Shown here piece after piece: positions 35,941 through 44,061 of a stretch of DNA of 64,000 nucleotides. This stretch comes from Mycobacteroides sp. CBMA 271. Lineage in GTDB: Bacteria > Actinomycetota > Actinomycetes > Mycobacteriales > Mycobacteriaceae. Below the pieces are notes generated by a model, which had not been told where the DNA came from, searched no databases, and was given only the letters and a program-made list of their open reading frames with translations. The stretch is from contig NZ_VTHB01000009.1 in NCBI RefSeq assembly GCF_009729205.1, positions 186,001 to 250,000 of the forward strand. The letters run 5' to 3'. The position numbers were made by a program, and so were the translations under genes. Position 1 is the first letter of the stretch. The number at the start of each line of letters is the position of its first letter.

Positions 35941-37499
35941 CGTTCGGGTGCCTCCTCGAGCACGGTTCTTCCGAGTTCTGCGTAGCGGTCGGGTGCGGTG
36001 TACTTCAGGACTATGGCCAGCGTGATGCCGCCGATACCGGTGGCACCGACCACCCACGGGATCGACGCGAAGATCCAGTCGCTTGCCGCGGTACCCGCCG
36101 CGAACGAGGCGTGCTGGGCCAGCAGGATGACGACATAGACCATGCCGAGTCCACCCAGGAGCGGTGCCACCAGTGTCCGGAACCAGTGTGCGGTCTCGGG
36201 GTGGTTCCGGTGGGCATGGAAGTAGGAGACCACCGCGAATGCGGTGAGTGCCTGCACGATCAAGATGGCGGTGGTGCCCAGCAGTGCCATCAGTCCGTAC
36301 AGGCCGGTGTACGGGTCGCGGTGGGTGAAAGCGAAGAACAGCACCACCACCGTGGCGAACGCGGTTTGGACGAATCCCGCCACATGCGGCGAGCCGTGAG
36401 CGTCGTGGGTGGCGCCGATGGTTCGGCGCATCCCCGGGATGACGTTCTCGCGTCCGATCGCATAGAGGTAGCGGGCGGCACAGTTGTGAAATGCCATGCC
36501 ACAGGCGAACGACCCGGTCATCAGCAGGATCTTGAACATGTTGACGGCCCACACCCCGAGGTGTTGTTGGACCGGCCCGAAGAAGATCTGACCGGCCGTC
36601 GTCGAATCCTGCGCCAGCGCAACGGCATTGTCCGGACCTGTGCCGACGATCGCGAGCCACGAGACCAACACATAGAAGACGCCGACGCCGACCACGGAGG
36701 TGACCACGGCGATCGGAATGATCTTCTTGGGATTCTTGGATTCCTCGGCGTACATGGCGCTGGACTCGAACCCGACCCAGGACCAGAAGGCGAAGAACAG
36801 CCCGACACCCGCCGATCCGGCGACCGCGACAGGCCCAGAGGGGCCGTTGACGACCCCGCCGAGATTGTGAAAGCCGTTGAGCGGGTTGAGTGATCCCCAT
36901 GCCCAGCCCTGGGGGCCGCCCCCGGTGAACAGCACGGAGAGGGCGAGCAGTGAGAGCATCAGGATTTCGGTCACCAGGAACACGCCCAACACCCGGGCGG
37001 CGAGACTGAGGTCGAAGTAGCTCAGTATCGCGTTGATGGCCAGCATGGCCAGTGCGAGGACGACCCACGGAATGTCTACGTGGAAGAACGTCTGAAACAG
37101 ATCGCGGCCGAAGAACGAGAAGATACCTACCAGTGACGCCTCGAAGACCATGTACGCCAAGGTGATCAGGAATCCCGCACCTAGTCCCGCGATCCGGCCG
37201 AGGCCGTGGGAGATGTATCCGTAGAAGGCTCCCGTCGCTGAGATGTGTTTGGACATCGCCGCGTAGCCGATGGCGAAGAGCGTCAGCACGATGGTCGCGA
37301 CCAGGTAACCCGCAGGCGCGTAGGAGCCGTTACCGAACCCGACAGCGATGGGCACGTTGCCGACCATCGCGGTGATCGGCGCGGCGGTGGCCACCGCCAT
37401 AAACAGCACGCCGATCAACCCGACCGCGTTCGGCTTGAGGCGTTGCACGCTGGTGGGCCTGGCGGTAGCGGGTGCGGGTGGATCGATGGTGTCGCTCAC
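35937..37499 (-). CDS. APC-family amino acid/amine permease
   Basis: 520 residues with about 12-13 transmembrane segments. The first helix has VGLIGVLFMAVATAAPITAM, and the family fingerprint FAFWSWVGFESSAMYAEESK is followed by NPKKIIPIAVV. It belongs to the amino acid-polyamine-organocation superfamily, in the group taking up amino acids, ethanolamine or polyamines. Start GTG 37499 follows GAAGGGA. It is the first gene of the minus-strand operon with the phospho-lyase-like enzyme and probably imports that enzyme's precursor amine. Confidence 0.87.
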   Translation of the reverse strand: MSDTIDPPAPATARPTSVQRLKPNAVGLIGVLFMAVATAAPITAMVGNVPIAVGFGNGSYAPAGYLVATIVLTLFAIGYAAMSKHISATGAFYGYISHGLGRIAGLGAGFLITLAYMVFEASLVGIFSFFGRDLFQTFFHVDIPWVVLALAMLAINAILSYFDLSLAARVLGVFLVTEILMLSLLALSVLFTGGGPQGWAWGSLNPLNGFHNLGGVVNGPSGPVAVAGSAGVGLFFAFWSWVGFESSAMYAEESKNPKKIIPIAVVTSVVGVGVFYVLVSWLAIVGTGPDNAVALAQDSTTAGQIFFGPVQQHLGVWAVNMFKILLMTGSFACGMAFHNCAARYLYAIGRENVIPGMRRTIGATHDAHGSPHVAGFVQTAFATVVVLFFAFTHRDPYTGLYGLMALLGTTAILIVQALTAFAVVSYFHAHRNHPETAHWFRTLVAPLLGGLGMVYVVILLAQHASFAAGTAASDWIFASIPWVVGATGIGGITLAIVLKYTAPDRYAELGRTVLEEAPER

Positions 37500-37737
37500 G
37501 GATGGTCCCTTCTCCGTATTTGGTCTGGTTTAGTTCTGGTTCCTCTGCCGGCCGAGTCGGATGCTGCCTGGCGGACGGCGTTGCTTATGCGACGCGGTCA
37601 TTAGAACCCGGCTTAGATGCCCAGGTCAATAGGGAATCATCGAAATCGTCCGGAATGATTTCGGGGAGGTTTCGATTTCGGTCGATTGTGATGCGAGAAA
37701 ATTAAATGGTCCGATTTGGTCCGCTTTACGCCGCGTG
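37500..37737. promoter_or_regulatory. Divergent control region of the permease/kinase cluster
   Basis: 238 bp, AT-richer than its surroundings. It contains CGAAATC (37641-37647) paired with GATTTCG (37657-37663), a further direct copy of GATTTCG at 37674-37680, and two TGGTCC hexamers exactly one helical turn apart (37707 and 37717) just before the kinase start. The likely regulator is the HutC-type GntR protein encoded at 39597. Which repeat it binds cannot be told from sequence. No clear sigma-70 promoter was found. Confidence 0.5.
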
Positions 37738-38772
37738 ATGGTGCACACTCGGACCATGCCGGGATTACCGTCGACCCACGGTGCGTTCGCGCGAGCCGCT
37801 CTCTCGAGTTATGGCCATGCGCCGGACACTCCACTGCGACTGCTGAGCCTGTCGGAGAACGCCACCTACCTGGTGGACATCGCGGAGCCCCTCGTGCTGC
37901 GCGTGCACCGTCCCGGGTATCACTCGCCGCAGGCCATCCGCTCCGAGCTGGCTTGGATGCGGGCGTTGCGCGCGGAGACGCCCGTGGTCACACCGGGTCT
38001 CGTCGGTGCCGATGACGGGTCGGACGTGATCGCGGTCAGCCAGGAGGGGATGACTCTCTATGTCGATGCAATGAGCTTCGTTCCGGGGTGTACCGCGGAA
38101 GAAGAACCCGGGGTGGTCGGTTACCACAAGCTCGGCGAGCTGACGGCGCACATGCACGACCATGCTCAGCGCTGGCCGGCGCCGCAGGATTTCACTCGGT
38201 TCCGGTGGGACCTGGACTCGATGTTCGGCGCGCAGGCGCGCTGGGGTGACTGGCGTTGTGCTCCCGGAATGACCGACGGTGACCGCGCGGCGATCGGTGC
38301 CGCCGTGGATGAGATCATTCGACGATTGGTCGAATTCGGTAGTGCACCAGATAGATTCGGACTGATACACGCGGACATGAGATTGTCCAACCTGATGGTG
38401 GATCCGGGCCGGCCCGGATCGGATATCACCGTGATCGATTTCGACGACTGCGGCTGGTCCTGGTTCCTCGCCGATCTCGGTGCGGTGGTGTCGTGGGTGG
38501 AGGACACCCCGGAGGCCGAAGCTGCCGTCGCTGATTGGCTCGACGGATACCAGCGGGTGCGCACGCTGCCCGAGGAGCATCGCGGCATGATCCCTGTATT
38601 CGTGATGCTGCGCCGGATCATGCTCACCGCCTGGATCGCCTCACACGCCGATGCCGGCGCGGCGATCAGCGTTAGTGACGGATTCGCCTCCCGTACCGCC
38701 CGTCTCGCCGAGCGATACCTGGGAGACCGAACATGGTTGCAGGATGCAGCTTTTGGCCGTCGGGTCGGCTGA
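37738..38772 (+). CDS. APH-family phosphotransferase (hydroxylysine/amino-alcohol kinase-like)
   Basis: 344 residues of the aminoglycoside/choline kinase fold. The catalytic loop is LIHADMRLSNLMVD near residue 210 (HxDxxxxN type) and the metal-binding segment is VIDFDDCGWSWFLADLGA. This resembles hydroxylysine kinase and homoserine kinase-II-like enzymes more than antibiotic kinases, and the divergent phospho-lyase-like gene points to a small hydroxylated amine or amino acid as substrate. Starts at GTG 37735, ATG 37738 or ATG 37756 are possible; none has a good ribosome site, so the message may be leaderless. It is followed at 20 nt by an SDR gene. Confidence 0.75.
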   Translation: MVHTRTMPGLPSTHGAFARAALSSYGHAPDTPLRLLSLSENATYLVDIAEPLVLRVHRPGYHSPQAIRSELAWMRALRAETPVVTPGLVGADDGSDVIAVSQEGMTLYVDAMSFVPGCTAEEEPGVVGYHKLGELTAHMHDHAQRWPAPQDFTRFRWDLDSMFGAQARWGDWRCAPGMTDGDRAAIGAAVDEIIRRLVEFGSAPDRFGLIHADMRLSNLMVDPGRPGSDITVIDFDDCGWSWFLADLGAVVSWVEDTPEAEAAVADWLDGYQRVRTLPEEHRGMIPVFVMLRRIMLTAWIASHADAGAAISVSDGFASRTARLAERYLGDRTWLQDAAFGRRVG

Positions 38773-38792
38773 GTTAACACGAGAGGAATGCG

Positions 38793-39569
38793 ATGTTTGA
38801 TCTGTCCGACAAATCGGTGTTGGTGACCGGTGGTACCAAGGGAATCGGCAGGGGGATCGCCACGGTGTTCGCGCGTGCGGGTGCCAACGTTGCCGTCGCG
38901 GCGCGGTCTATCGACGAGATCACCTCGCTATCAGCGGAATTGGGTGATCTGGGCGGCGGAAAAGTGCTCGGCGTCCGATTGGACGTCTCCGATCCGCAGT
39001 CGTGTGCGAATGCCGTGCAGGCCACCGTCGACGCGTTCGGGGGATTGGACGTGGTGTGCGCCAACGCCGGGATCTTCCCTGAGGCGCGGTTGGCGACGAT
39101 GACACCCGAGCAGCTCGGGGAGGTGTTGGATGTCAACGTCAAGGGCACGGTCTACACGGTGCAGGCCTGTTTGGCCGCACTCACCGCGTCGGGTCGTGGG
39201 CGCGTCATCCTCACCTCATCTATCACCGGGCCGGTCACCGGCTATCCGGGGTGGTCGCATTACGGGGCTTCCAAGGCGGCCCAGCTGGGCTTCATGCGCA
39301 CTGCCGCCATCGAACTCGCCCCGCACCGGGTGACGGTGAACGCGATCCTGCCGGGCAACATCCTCACCGAGGGTTTGGTGGACATGGGTGAGGAGTACGT
39401 CTCCGGAATGGCCCGCTCCATCCCGATGGGTGCACTGGGGACTCCCGCCGATATCGGGCACTTGGCGGCATTCTTGGCCACCGATGAGGCGGGGTACATT
39501 ACCGGCCAGGCCATCGTGGTCGACGGCGGACAGGTCCTGCCGGAGTCACCCGAGGCGTTGACGACGTGA
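38793..39569 (+). CDS. Short-chain dehydrogenase/reductase (FabG-like)
   Basis: 258 residues, classical SDR. The cofactor loop is TGGTKGIGRGIA, then DVSDPQ, the NAG motif CANAGIFPE, catalytic Ser in LTSSITG, YGASKAAQ with Tyr and Lys, and a C-terminal GQAIVVDGGQVLPES. An Arg after strand 2 (AARSIDE) favours NADP(H). ATG 38793 is preceded by GAGAGGA. Located between the kinase and the GntR gene, it may oxidise or reduce the carbonyl product of the proposed phospho-lyase pathway; this role is inference. Confidence 0.87.
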   Translation: MFDLSDKSVLVTGGTKGIGRGIATVFARAGANVAVAARSIDEITSLSAELGDLGGGKVLGVRLDVSDPQSCANAVQATVDAFGGLDVVCANAGIFPEARLATMTPEQLGEVLDVNVKGTVYTVQACLAALTASGRGRVILTSSITGPVTGYPGWSHYGASKAAQLGFMRTAAIELAPHRVTVNAILPGNILTEGLVDMGEEYVSGMARSIPMGALGTPADIGHLAAFLATDEAGYITGQAIVVDGGQVLPESPEALTT

Positions 39570-39596
39570 CCGGTGCCCGGCGGCGATACTGAGGGG

Positions 39597-40418
39597 ATGG
39601 AGGAGTCGGAGGGCGGCCCGGTAGCCGAGGATGTGCGGCGTCGAATTCTGTCGATGCTCGCGCAGGGAACGCTGCACCCGGGCTCTCGGCTGGGTTCCGA
39701 ACGTGAGATGGCGGAACGGTTCGCGGTATCGCGTGCCACCATCCGCAGCGCACTGGTGCCCTTGAGCCGCGCAGGAATCTTGGAACGCCAAACCGGTCGA
39801 GGTGGTGGCACGTTCGTACGGGCCGATGTGGTGCAACGCAATGTCGCCGAGCTCGTGGGCCTGCCCACCAGGCTGCACATCGGTGGCCATACGAGTGATA
39901 CGCGGGTGCTCGGCACGTCCCGAAGGACAGCCACCTCTGTCGAGCAATCTGCCCTGGAAATCGCCGACGGGGCAGAGGTTTTCGATGTGCGGCGGCTGCG
40001 CTACGCCGACGGGGTGCCGCTCTCGGTCGACTCCGCGTGCTTCGCAGCCGACCTGGTGCCCGACTTGTTGGAACAACCGCTGGGTGGCTCGCTCTACGAG
40101 CTATGCCAGCTGCGCTACGGATTGATAGCGGACTCGTCGACAGAGACGATTGAAGTGGTGAGCGCGAATCCACGTGAGGCCGAATGGCTTGACGTGCCCC
40201 ATCGGAGGCCCTTGTTGGCCATCACGCGGGTAACCCGCAGCACGGATGGTCGACCCTTCGAGTACAGCTATGACCTGTTCCGGGCCGACCGGGTGCGGCT
40301 GACGGCCACCATGACATCGGCCGTGGCGCAAGAGAGCCGCGGCACGGACGGCAAGGTGGAACGCGCGGTGAGCGGCCTGGCCGCTCACCGGAGGCGGGAC
40401 GATACGCTGCTGGCATGA
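39597..40418 (+). CDS. GntR/HutC-family regulator with UTRA domain
   Basis: 273 residues. The N-terminal winged helix contains HPGSRLGSEREMAERFAVSR followed by ATIRSALVPLSRAGILERQT, and the C-terminal effector-binding UTRA-like domain runs from about residue 85 (FDVRRLRYADGVPLSVDSA) to FEYSYDLFRADR. HutC-type regulators usually repress catabolic operons until a pathway intermediate binds. It is the last pathway gene of the kinase-SDR-gntR operon and probably controls the divergent region at 37500. A GTG at 39573 is an alternative start. Its stop overlaps the ATG of the FKBP gene (ATGA). Confidence 0.87.
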   Translation: MEESEGGPVAEDVRRRILSMLAQGTLHPGSRLGSEREMAERFAVSRATIRSALVPLSRAGILERQTGRGGGTFVRADVVQRNVAELVGLPTRLHIGGHTSDTRVLGTSRRTATSVEQSALEIADGAEVFDVRRLRYADGVPLSVDSACFAADLVPDLLEQPLGGSLYELCQLRYGLIADSSTETIEVVSANPREAEWLDVPHRRPLLAITRVTRSTDGRPFEYSYDLFRADRVRLTATMTSAVAQESRGTDGKVERAVSGLAAHRRRDDTLLA

Positions 40419-40774
40419 CGAAACCCGAGATTGACTTTCAGCCCGGCCCGGCGCCCACCGAACTGGTCGTCAAGGACATCACCGTCGGTGATGGTGCCGA
40501 GGCCACCCCCGGATCGGTCGTCGATGTCCACTACCTCGGAGTGGAATTCGATAGTGGTGAAGAGTTCGACAGCTCGTGGAACCGCGGCGAGTCCATCGAG
40601 TTCCCACTCTCCGCGCTCATCCAGGGCTGGCAGGACGGCATCCCCGGTATGAAGGTCGGCGGACGTCGTCAGCTCACCGTGCCCCCGGCCCAGGCCTACG
40701 GCGAGGCCGGCGCCGGACATCAGCTGTCCGGTAAGACGCTGGTGTTCGTGATCGACCTGCTCGGCGCGCGCTAG
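40415..40774 (+). CDS. FKBP-type peptidyl-prolyl cis-trans isomerase
   Basis: 119-residue single FKBP domain with VDVHYLGVEFDSGEEFDSSW, then PLSALIQGWQDGIPGMKVGG (the core ligand-pocket segment) and a closing LVFVIDLLGAR strand. It catalyses proline isomerisation during protein folding. There is no signal peptide, so it is cytoplasmic. The 4-nt overlap with gntR suggests coupled translation, an odd pairing of a housekeeping foldase with a catabolic regulator. It ends 2 nt from the convergent prrB stop. Confidence 0.92.
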   Translation: MTKPEIDFQPGPAPTELVVKDITVGDGAEATPGSVVDVHYLGVEFDSGEEFDSSWNRGESIEFPLSALIQGWQDGIPGMKVGGRRQLTVPPAQAYGEAGAGHQLSGKTLVFVIDLLGAR

Positions 40775-40776
40775 GG

Positions 40777-42159
40777 CTAATGCCCGGGGAGGCGCAGCAC
40801 TAGCCGGGCGCCTCCCATTGCGCTGGACTCCAAAGCTGCTGTGCCGCCGTGGAGTTCGGCCTGTTGCGCGACCAGTGCCAGTCCCAGGCCGGAGCCGGTG
40901 TGTGAGGCGGTAGAGCCGCGCGAGAATCGTTCGAACACCACTTCGCGTTCGGCCTCGGGGATGCCGGTGCCGTTGTCGTCGATCGCGATCTCGACGCCGT
41001 GCACGGTGCTGGTGGCGGACAGCTGAACCTCGGTGGCGCCGCCGTGACGGACTGCGTTCTTGATCGCGTTGTCGATCACCAGCCGCAGCCCCGCGGGCAG
41101 CCCCAACATCAAGATGGTGGACGAGGGAACCAGGGACACCTCGACGTTCGGAAAGCTGCGGTCGGCGTCATGCGCGGCGCGGTCGAGGAGCTCGGTGATA
41201 TCGACCGGTACGTGGTCGTCCTCGGTGGTGAGGTCGCCCTGTGCGAGTCTTTCCAGCGCGGAAAGCGTTGCCTCGACCCGGCTTTGGGTTCGTACCGTCT
41301 CCTCGATGATTTCCTCGCGTTGCTCCTCGCTGAGGTTGAGGGTGGAGAGCACCTCCAGGTTGGTCCGCATCGCGGTGAGCGGTGTGCGTAGCTCATGGGA
41401 GGCCACCGCGGAGAAGTCGCGCGCGGTTTCGAGAGCGGCCTTGGTCTTTTCCTGCTCCTTGCTGATGCGCTCGAGCATTCCCTCGACGGCCTCGGAGATC
41501 TCGACCGCCTCACGAACCCCGCGCACGTTCACGTCGTCGGGGTTGGATTGCGCGTTGATCAGGCGGGCCTGCTGCGCCAGCAGCCGGAACGGGCTCACCA
41601 CGACGAGGGAGAGGACCCAGCCGACGATGACGGTGCCCACCAGCACGCCGCCGCAGATCGCCAGGATGCGCATGTGATAGCGGTCGATCTGCCGCTGCGT
41701 CTCGGCGACGGGTGCACCGACGGCGACGGGGATGTTTCCGGGGGCGATGAATGATCGGACCCGGTACTCGACGCCGTTGATCTTCGTGTTGGCGTACGGC
41801 TGGTCTAGTAGCGGCAATTCGATGTCGCCGGGGATCGATTTGGTGATCCCGCCGACGCGCGTGGTGAGCACCAGACCGTCGGGGGAGTCGATCTTCCGAT
41901 CGGAGTTGATCACCGAATTCAGCAGATTCGACACCGCGCCCAGGCTGGAGACGGAGTCCAGGCGTCGGTCCAATTGGCTGTGCTGGTCTTCTTCGACGCC
42001 CACCCAGACCCAGGCGCCCAGCGTGACCACGAGCACCATCACCCCCAGTGCGGCGATGGCGACCAGGGTGCGCAGCGAGAAGACCCTCATGGGTTTCTCC
42101 AGCAGCCGGTAGGCCAGGTCGGTGATCCGTTGACTGCGATGCTTACTGGGGCTGGTCAT
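40777..42159 (-). CDS. prrB: Sensor histidine kinase PrrB
   Basis: 460 residues. Two transmembrane helices flank an extracytoplasmic sensor of about 130 residues, followed by a HAMP linker, an HisKA domain with the phospho-acceptor in FSAVASHELRTPLTAMRTNL, and an HATPase domain (DNAIKNAVRHGG, IDDNGTGIP, GSGLGLAL). It matches M. tuberculosis Rv0902c closely. PrrAB is an essential mycobacterial two-component system linked to nitrogen limitation, early intracellular growth and respiration. ATG 42159 is preferred to a longer Arg-rich frame reaching 42306 that would overlap prrA. The gap to prrA is 8 nt, so they form one operon. Confidence 0.93.
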   Translation of the reverse strand: MTSPSKHRSQRITDLAYRLLEKPMRVFSLRTLVAIAALGVMVLVVTLGAWVWVGVEEDQHSQLDRRLDSVSSLGAVSNLLNSVINSDRKIDSPDGLVLTTRVGGITKSIPGDIELPLLDQPYANTKINGVEYRVRSFIAPGNIPVAVGAPVAETQRQIDRYHMRILAICGGVLVGTVIVGWVLSLVVVSPFRLLAQQARLINAQSNPDDVNVRGVREAVEISEAVEGMLERISKEQEKTKAALETARDFSAVASHELRTPLTAMRTNLEVLSTLNLSEEQREEIIEETVRTQSRVEATLSALERLAQGDLTTEDDHVPVDITELLDRAAHDADRSFPNVEVSLVPSSTILMLGLPAGLRLVIDNAIKNAVRHGGATEVQLSATSTVHGVEIAIDDNGTGIPEAEREVVFERFSRGSTASHTGSGLGLALVAQQAELHGGTAALESSAMGGARLVLRLPGH

Positions 42160-42167
42160 GTGTGTGG

Positions 42168-42920
42168 TTACTGCGACCGCAGCACAAATCCGACGCCGCG
42201 CACCGTGTGTAGCAGCCGTGGTGCGCCGCTGGTTTCCAGCTTGCGCCGCAGGTACCCGATGAATACGTCGACGACGTTGGTGTCGGCGGCGAAGTCGTAT
42301 CCCCACACCAGCTCGAGCAGCTGGGCGCGGGACAACACGGCCGTCTTGTGTTCGGCGAGGACGGCGAGCAGATCGAACTCGCGTTTGGTGAGATCGACTT
42401 CGACGCCGTTGATGCGGGCACGCCGGCCGGGGATCTCGACCTCCAGCGGCCCCACCGTGATGGTCTCGGTGGATGACGTGGCGACCGCGCCGCGACGGCG
42501 CAGCAGCGCCTTCACCCGGGCCACCAGCTCCGCGAGCACAAACGGCTTGGTCAGGTAGTCGTCGGCGCCCGCCTCCAGACCGGCAACCCGATCGTCCACC
42601 GAGGTGCGCGCGGACAGCACACAGACCGGTACATCGTTGTCCATGGCGCGCAGCGCGGTGACGACGCTGACGCCGTCGAGCACGGGCATGTTGATGTCGA
42701 GGACGATCGCGTCCGGGCGATGTTCGGTGGCGGCGCGCAGCGCCTCGGCGCCGTCGCTGGCGGTGTTCACCTCGAAACCGGAGAGGCGCAGGCCACGTTC
42801 TAGCGAGGCGAGCACATCGGCGTCGTCATCGACCACCAGCACGCGGGGGGAGGGGTGCCCGGCATCATGCGAACTACCGGCGGAACCACTTCCGCGAAGA
42901 CCATCAGGCATGGCTGCCAT
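42168..42920 (-). CDS. prrA: Response regulator PrrA
   Basis: 250 residues, OmpR/PhoB class. The receiver domain has VLVVDDDADVLASL, the phosphorylated Asp in AIVLDINMPVLDG, and Lys in DYLTKPFVLAEL. The C-terminal winged helix has KREFDLLAVLAEHKTAVLSR and VVDVFIGYLRRKLE. It matches M. tuberculosis Rv0903c almost throughout. Starts at ATG 42920 and ATG 42911 are both inside a nested palindrome that could be a site for autoregulation. It is transcribed with prrB. Confidence 0.95.
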   Translation of the reverse strand: MAAMPDGLRGSGSAGSSHDAGHPSPRVLVVDDDADVLASLERGLRLSGFEVNTASDGAEALRAATEHRPDAIVLDINMPVLDGVSVVTALRAMDNDVPVCVLSARTSVDDRVAGLEAGADDYLTKPFVLAELVARVKALLRRRGAVATSSTETITVGPLEVEIPGRRARINGVEVDLTKREFDLLAVLAEHKTAVLSRAQLLELVWGYDFAADTNVVDVFIGYLRRKLETSGAPRLLHTVRGVGFVLRSQ

Positions 42921-42931
42921 CTTGCCTGATG
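42902..42931. promoter_or_regulatory. Nested palindrome over the prrA start codon
   Basis: CATCAGGC (42902-42909) pairs with GCCTGATG (42924-42931), enclosing the 11-bp palindrome ATGGC-T-GCCAT (42910-42920) that contains the prrA start. It could be a DNA operator or an mRNA hairpin limiting initiation; sequence alone does not decide. Confidence 0.45.
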
Positions 42932-42955
42932 CGCGTCGCTAGGGGTGGGAGGCCG

Positions 42956-43462
42956 TCACAGCTTGGTGCGCCAGATGCGGCTTCCTTGCGGCGATGCGAC
43001 AAAGCCCGTTTCCTCACCGCCCCCGCCGCTGTAGCTGATGACGCTCTTGCAGGCAGTGAGTCCATTCGGGCCGACCACACAGGTGGTGTTGGTTTGGCTG
43101 CCGGTGATCGTCAACGAGTGCATGGGTGGCAGCACCGGCGCGTTCTTGTTCACGTCGGGTGGCAGGAACCCCCACCGCTTGAAATTGGTTCCGGACACCG
43201 CGTTGACCCCGGCCGGCACCGCGGGGAGGTTGCCATAGCACCAGAATGTGGGGATACCTCCGTTGGCCGGCTGCAGCCTGCACAGCAGACCGTCGGGGGT
43301 GCGGAATTCGGCGAACTCGCCATGCTTGTACGCCGTGAGGGAGTCCGCTTGATATGTCGATACGTCGGGAAACTCGGGGGCGTCCGCAATCGCCAGCGGC
43401 GCCAGACAGAGCGAGACAGTGACGGCCGATGCCGTGGCTACCAGGTATCCACGCGTGGTCAC
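42956..43462 (-). CDS. Small secreted protein, paralogue A
   Basis: 168 residues with a signal peptide (MTTRGYLVATASAVTVSLCL to ...LAIADA). The mature part has a pattern shared with the next two genes: FPDVSTY, TPDGLLCRL, CYGNLPAVPAGV, LPPMHSLTI, TCVVGPNGLTACK. Four conserved Cys suggest two disulfides outside the membrane. I do not recognise a functional family. Its GTG overlaps the stop of paralogue B (GTGA), so the two are translated together from one operon running towards prrA. Confidence 0.8.
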   Translation of the reverse strand: MTTRGYLVATASAVTVSLCLAPLAIADAPEFPDVSTYQADSLTAYKHGEFAEFRTPDGLLCRLQPANGGIPTFWCYGNLPAVPAGVNAVSGTNFKRWGFLPPDVNKNAPVLPPMHSLTITGSQTNTTCVVGPNGLTACKSVISYSGGGGEETGFVASPQGSRIWRTKL

Positions 43463-43980
43463 AGGATTGCGCTTCCGCTAGGAGACAACACGAATCCGTA
43501 CTGCCGGGCGCCGTCGTCGCTGCGATACCGGCAGGCCGTCATGCCCGCTCCGTCGACCGCGCAGGTGATGTTCAGCGCTGTGATGTAGTGCATGGGAGGT
43601 AGCAGGGCCCCGGAGAGCTCCCGTGTGGCGCCGTAGGGCGCGCCGAATTCGACCACCGGATTCTTGGAGGTGGTCGCGAAGTCCTCGGCAGGCATGGTTG
43701 CCGCGAGCACGTGGTCAACCCCCTCGGGGACCCCGGGAAGCGCGCCGTGGCACGCGAACTGCAACGGGCGATAATGCGGTTCGGTGATTTCGCAGTGCAG
43801 CCCGTCGGGGGTGTCGAAGACGAAGAGCTGACCGATGGTCTGCTGCGCATATTCGGCCAGGTTGACCTTGGTGTACCCGGCGAGATCGGGGAATCCCGGC
43901 GGCGCGGCAGCCGCCACCGGTGGCCACAAATTCGACATTGCTACGAGAATCGGGACGATCCATATCCCACGACGTGTCAC
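43459..43980 (-). CDS. Small secreted protein, paralogue B
   Basis: 173 residues starting at GTG 43980 after a G-rich ribosome site. Signal peptide VTRRGIWIVPILVAMSNLWP ends at AAAA. The mature part repeats the family pattern: GFPDLAGYTKVNLAEY, TPDGLHCEI, ACHGALPGVPEGV, LPPMHYITALNITC, GAGMTACRY and GFVLSPSGSAI. Function unknown. It is upstream of and coupled to paralogue A, and diverges from paralogue C. Confidence 0.8.
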   Translation of the reverse strand: MTRRGIWIVPILVAMSNLWPPVAAAAPPGFPDLAGYTKVNLAEYAQQTIGQLFVFDTPDGLHCEITEPHYRPLQFACHGALPGVPEGVDHVLAATMPAEDFATTSKNPVVEFGAPYGATRELSGALLPPMHYITALNITCAVDGAGMTACRYRSDDGARQYGFVLSPSGSAIL

Positions 43981-44061
43981 GCGACCCCCCACCTGTTGAA
44001 GAACTGAATGTCTGATATTAGCTGACCACCGTGTTGTCGGCGATCCGTACAATCGGATCTC

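Noticed and set aside
34621..37068. An 815-codon continuous frame that would extend the class III PLP enzyme upstream
   Set aside because: The extra N-terminal part is the APC permease gene read in the wrong frame; it is Arg/Gly-rich without domains, and the ATGA overlap gives the true start.
37738..38772. Aminoglycoside resistance kinase
   Set aside because: The APH fold alone is not enough; the divergent phospho-lyase-like gene, permease and catabolic regulator point to metabolism of a small hydroxylated amine.
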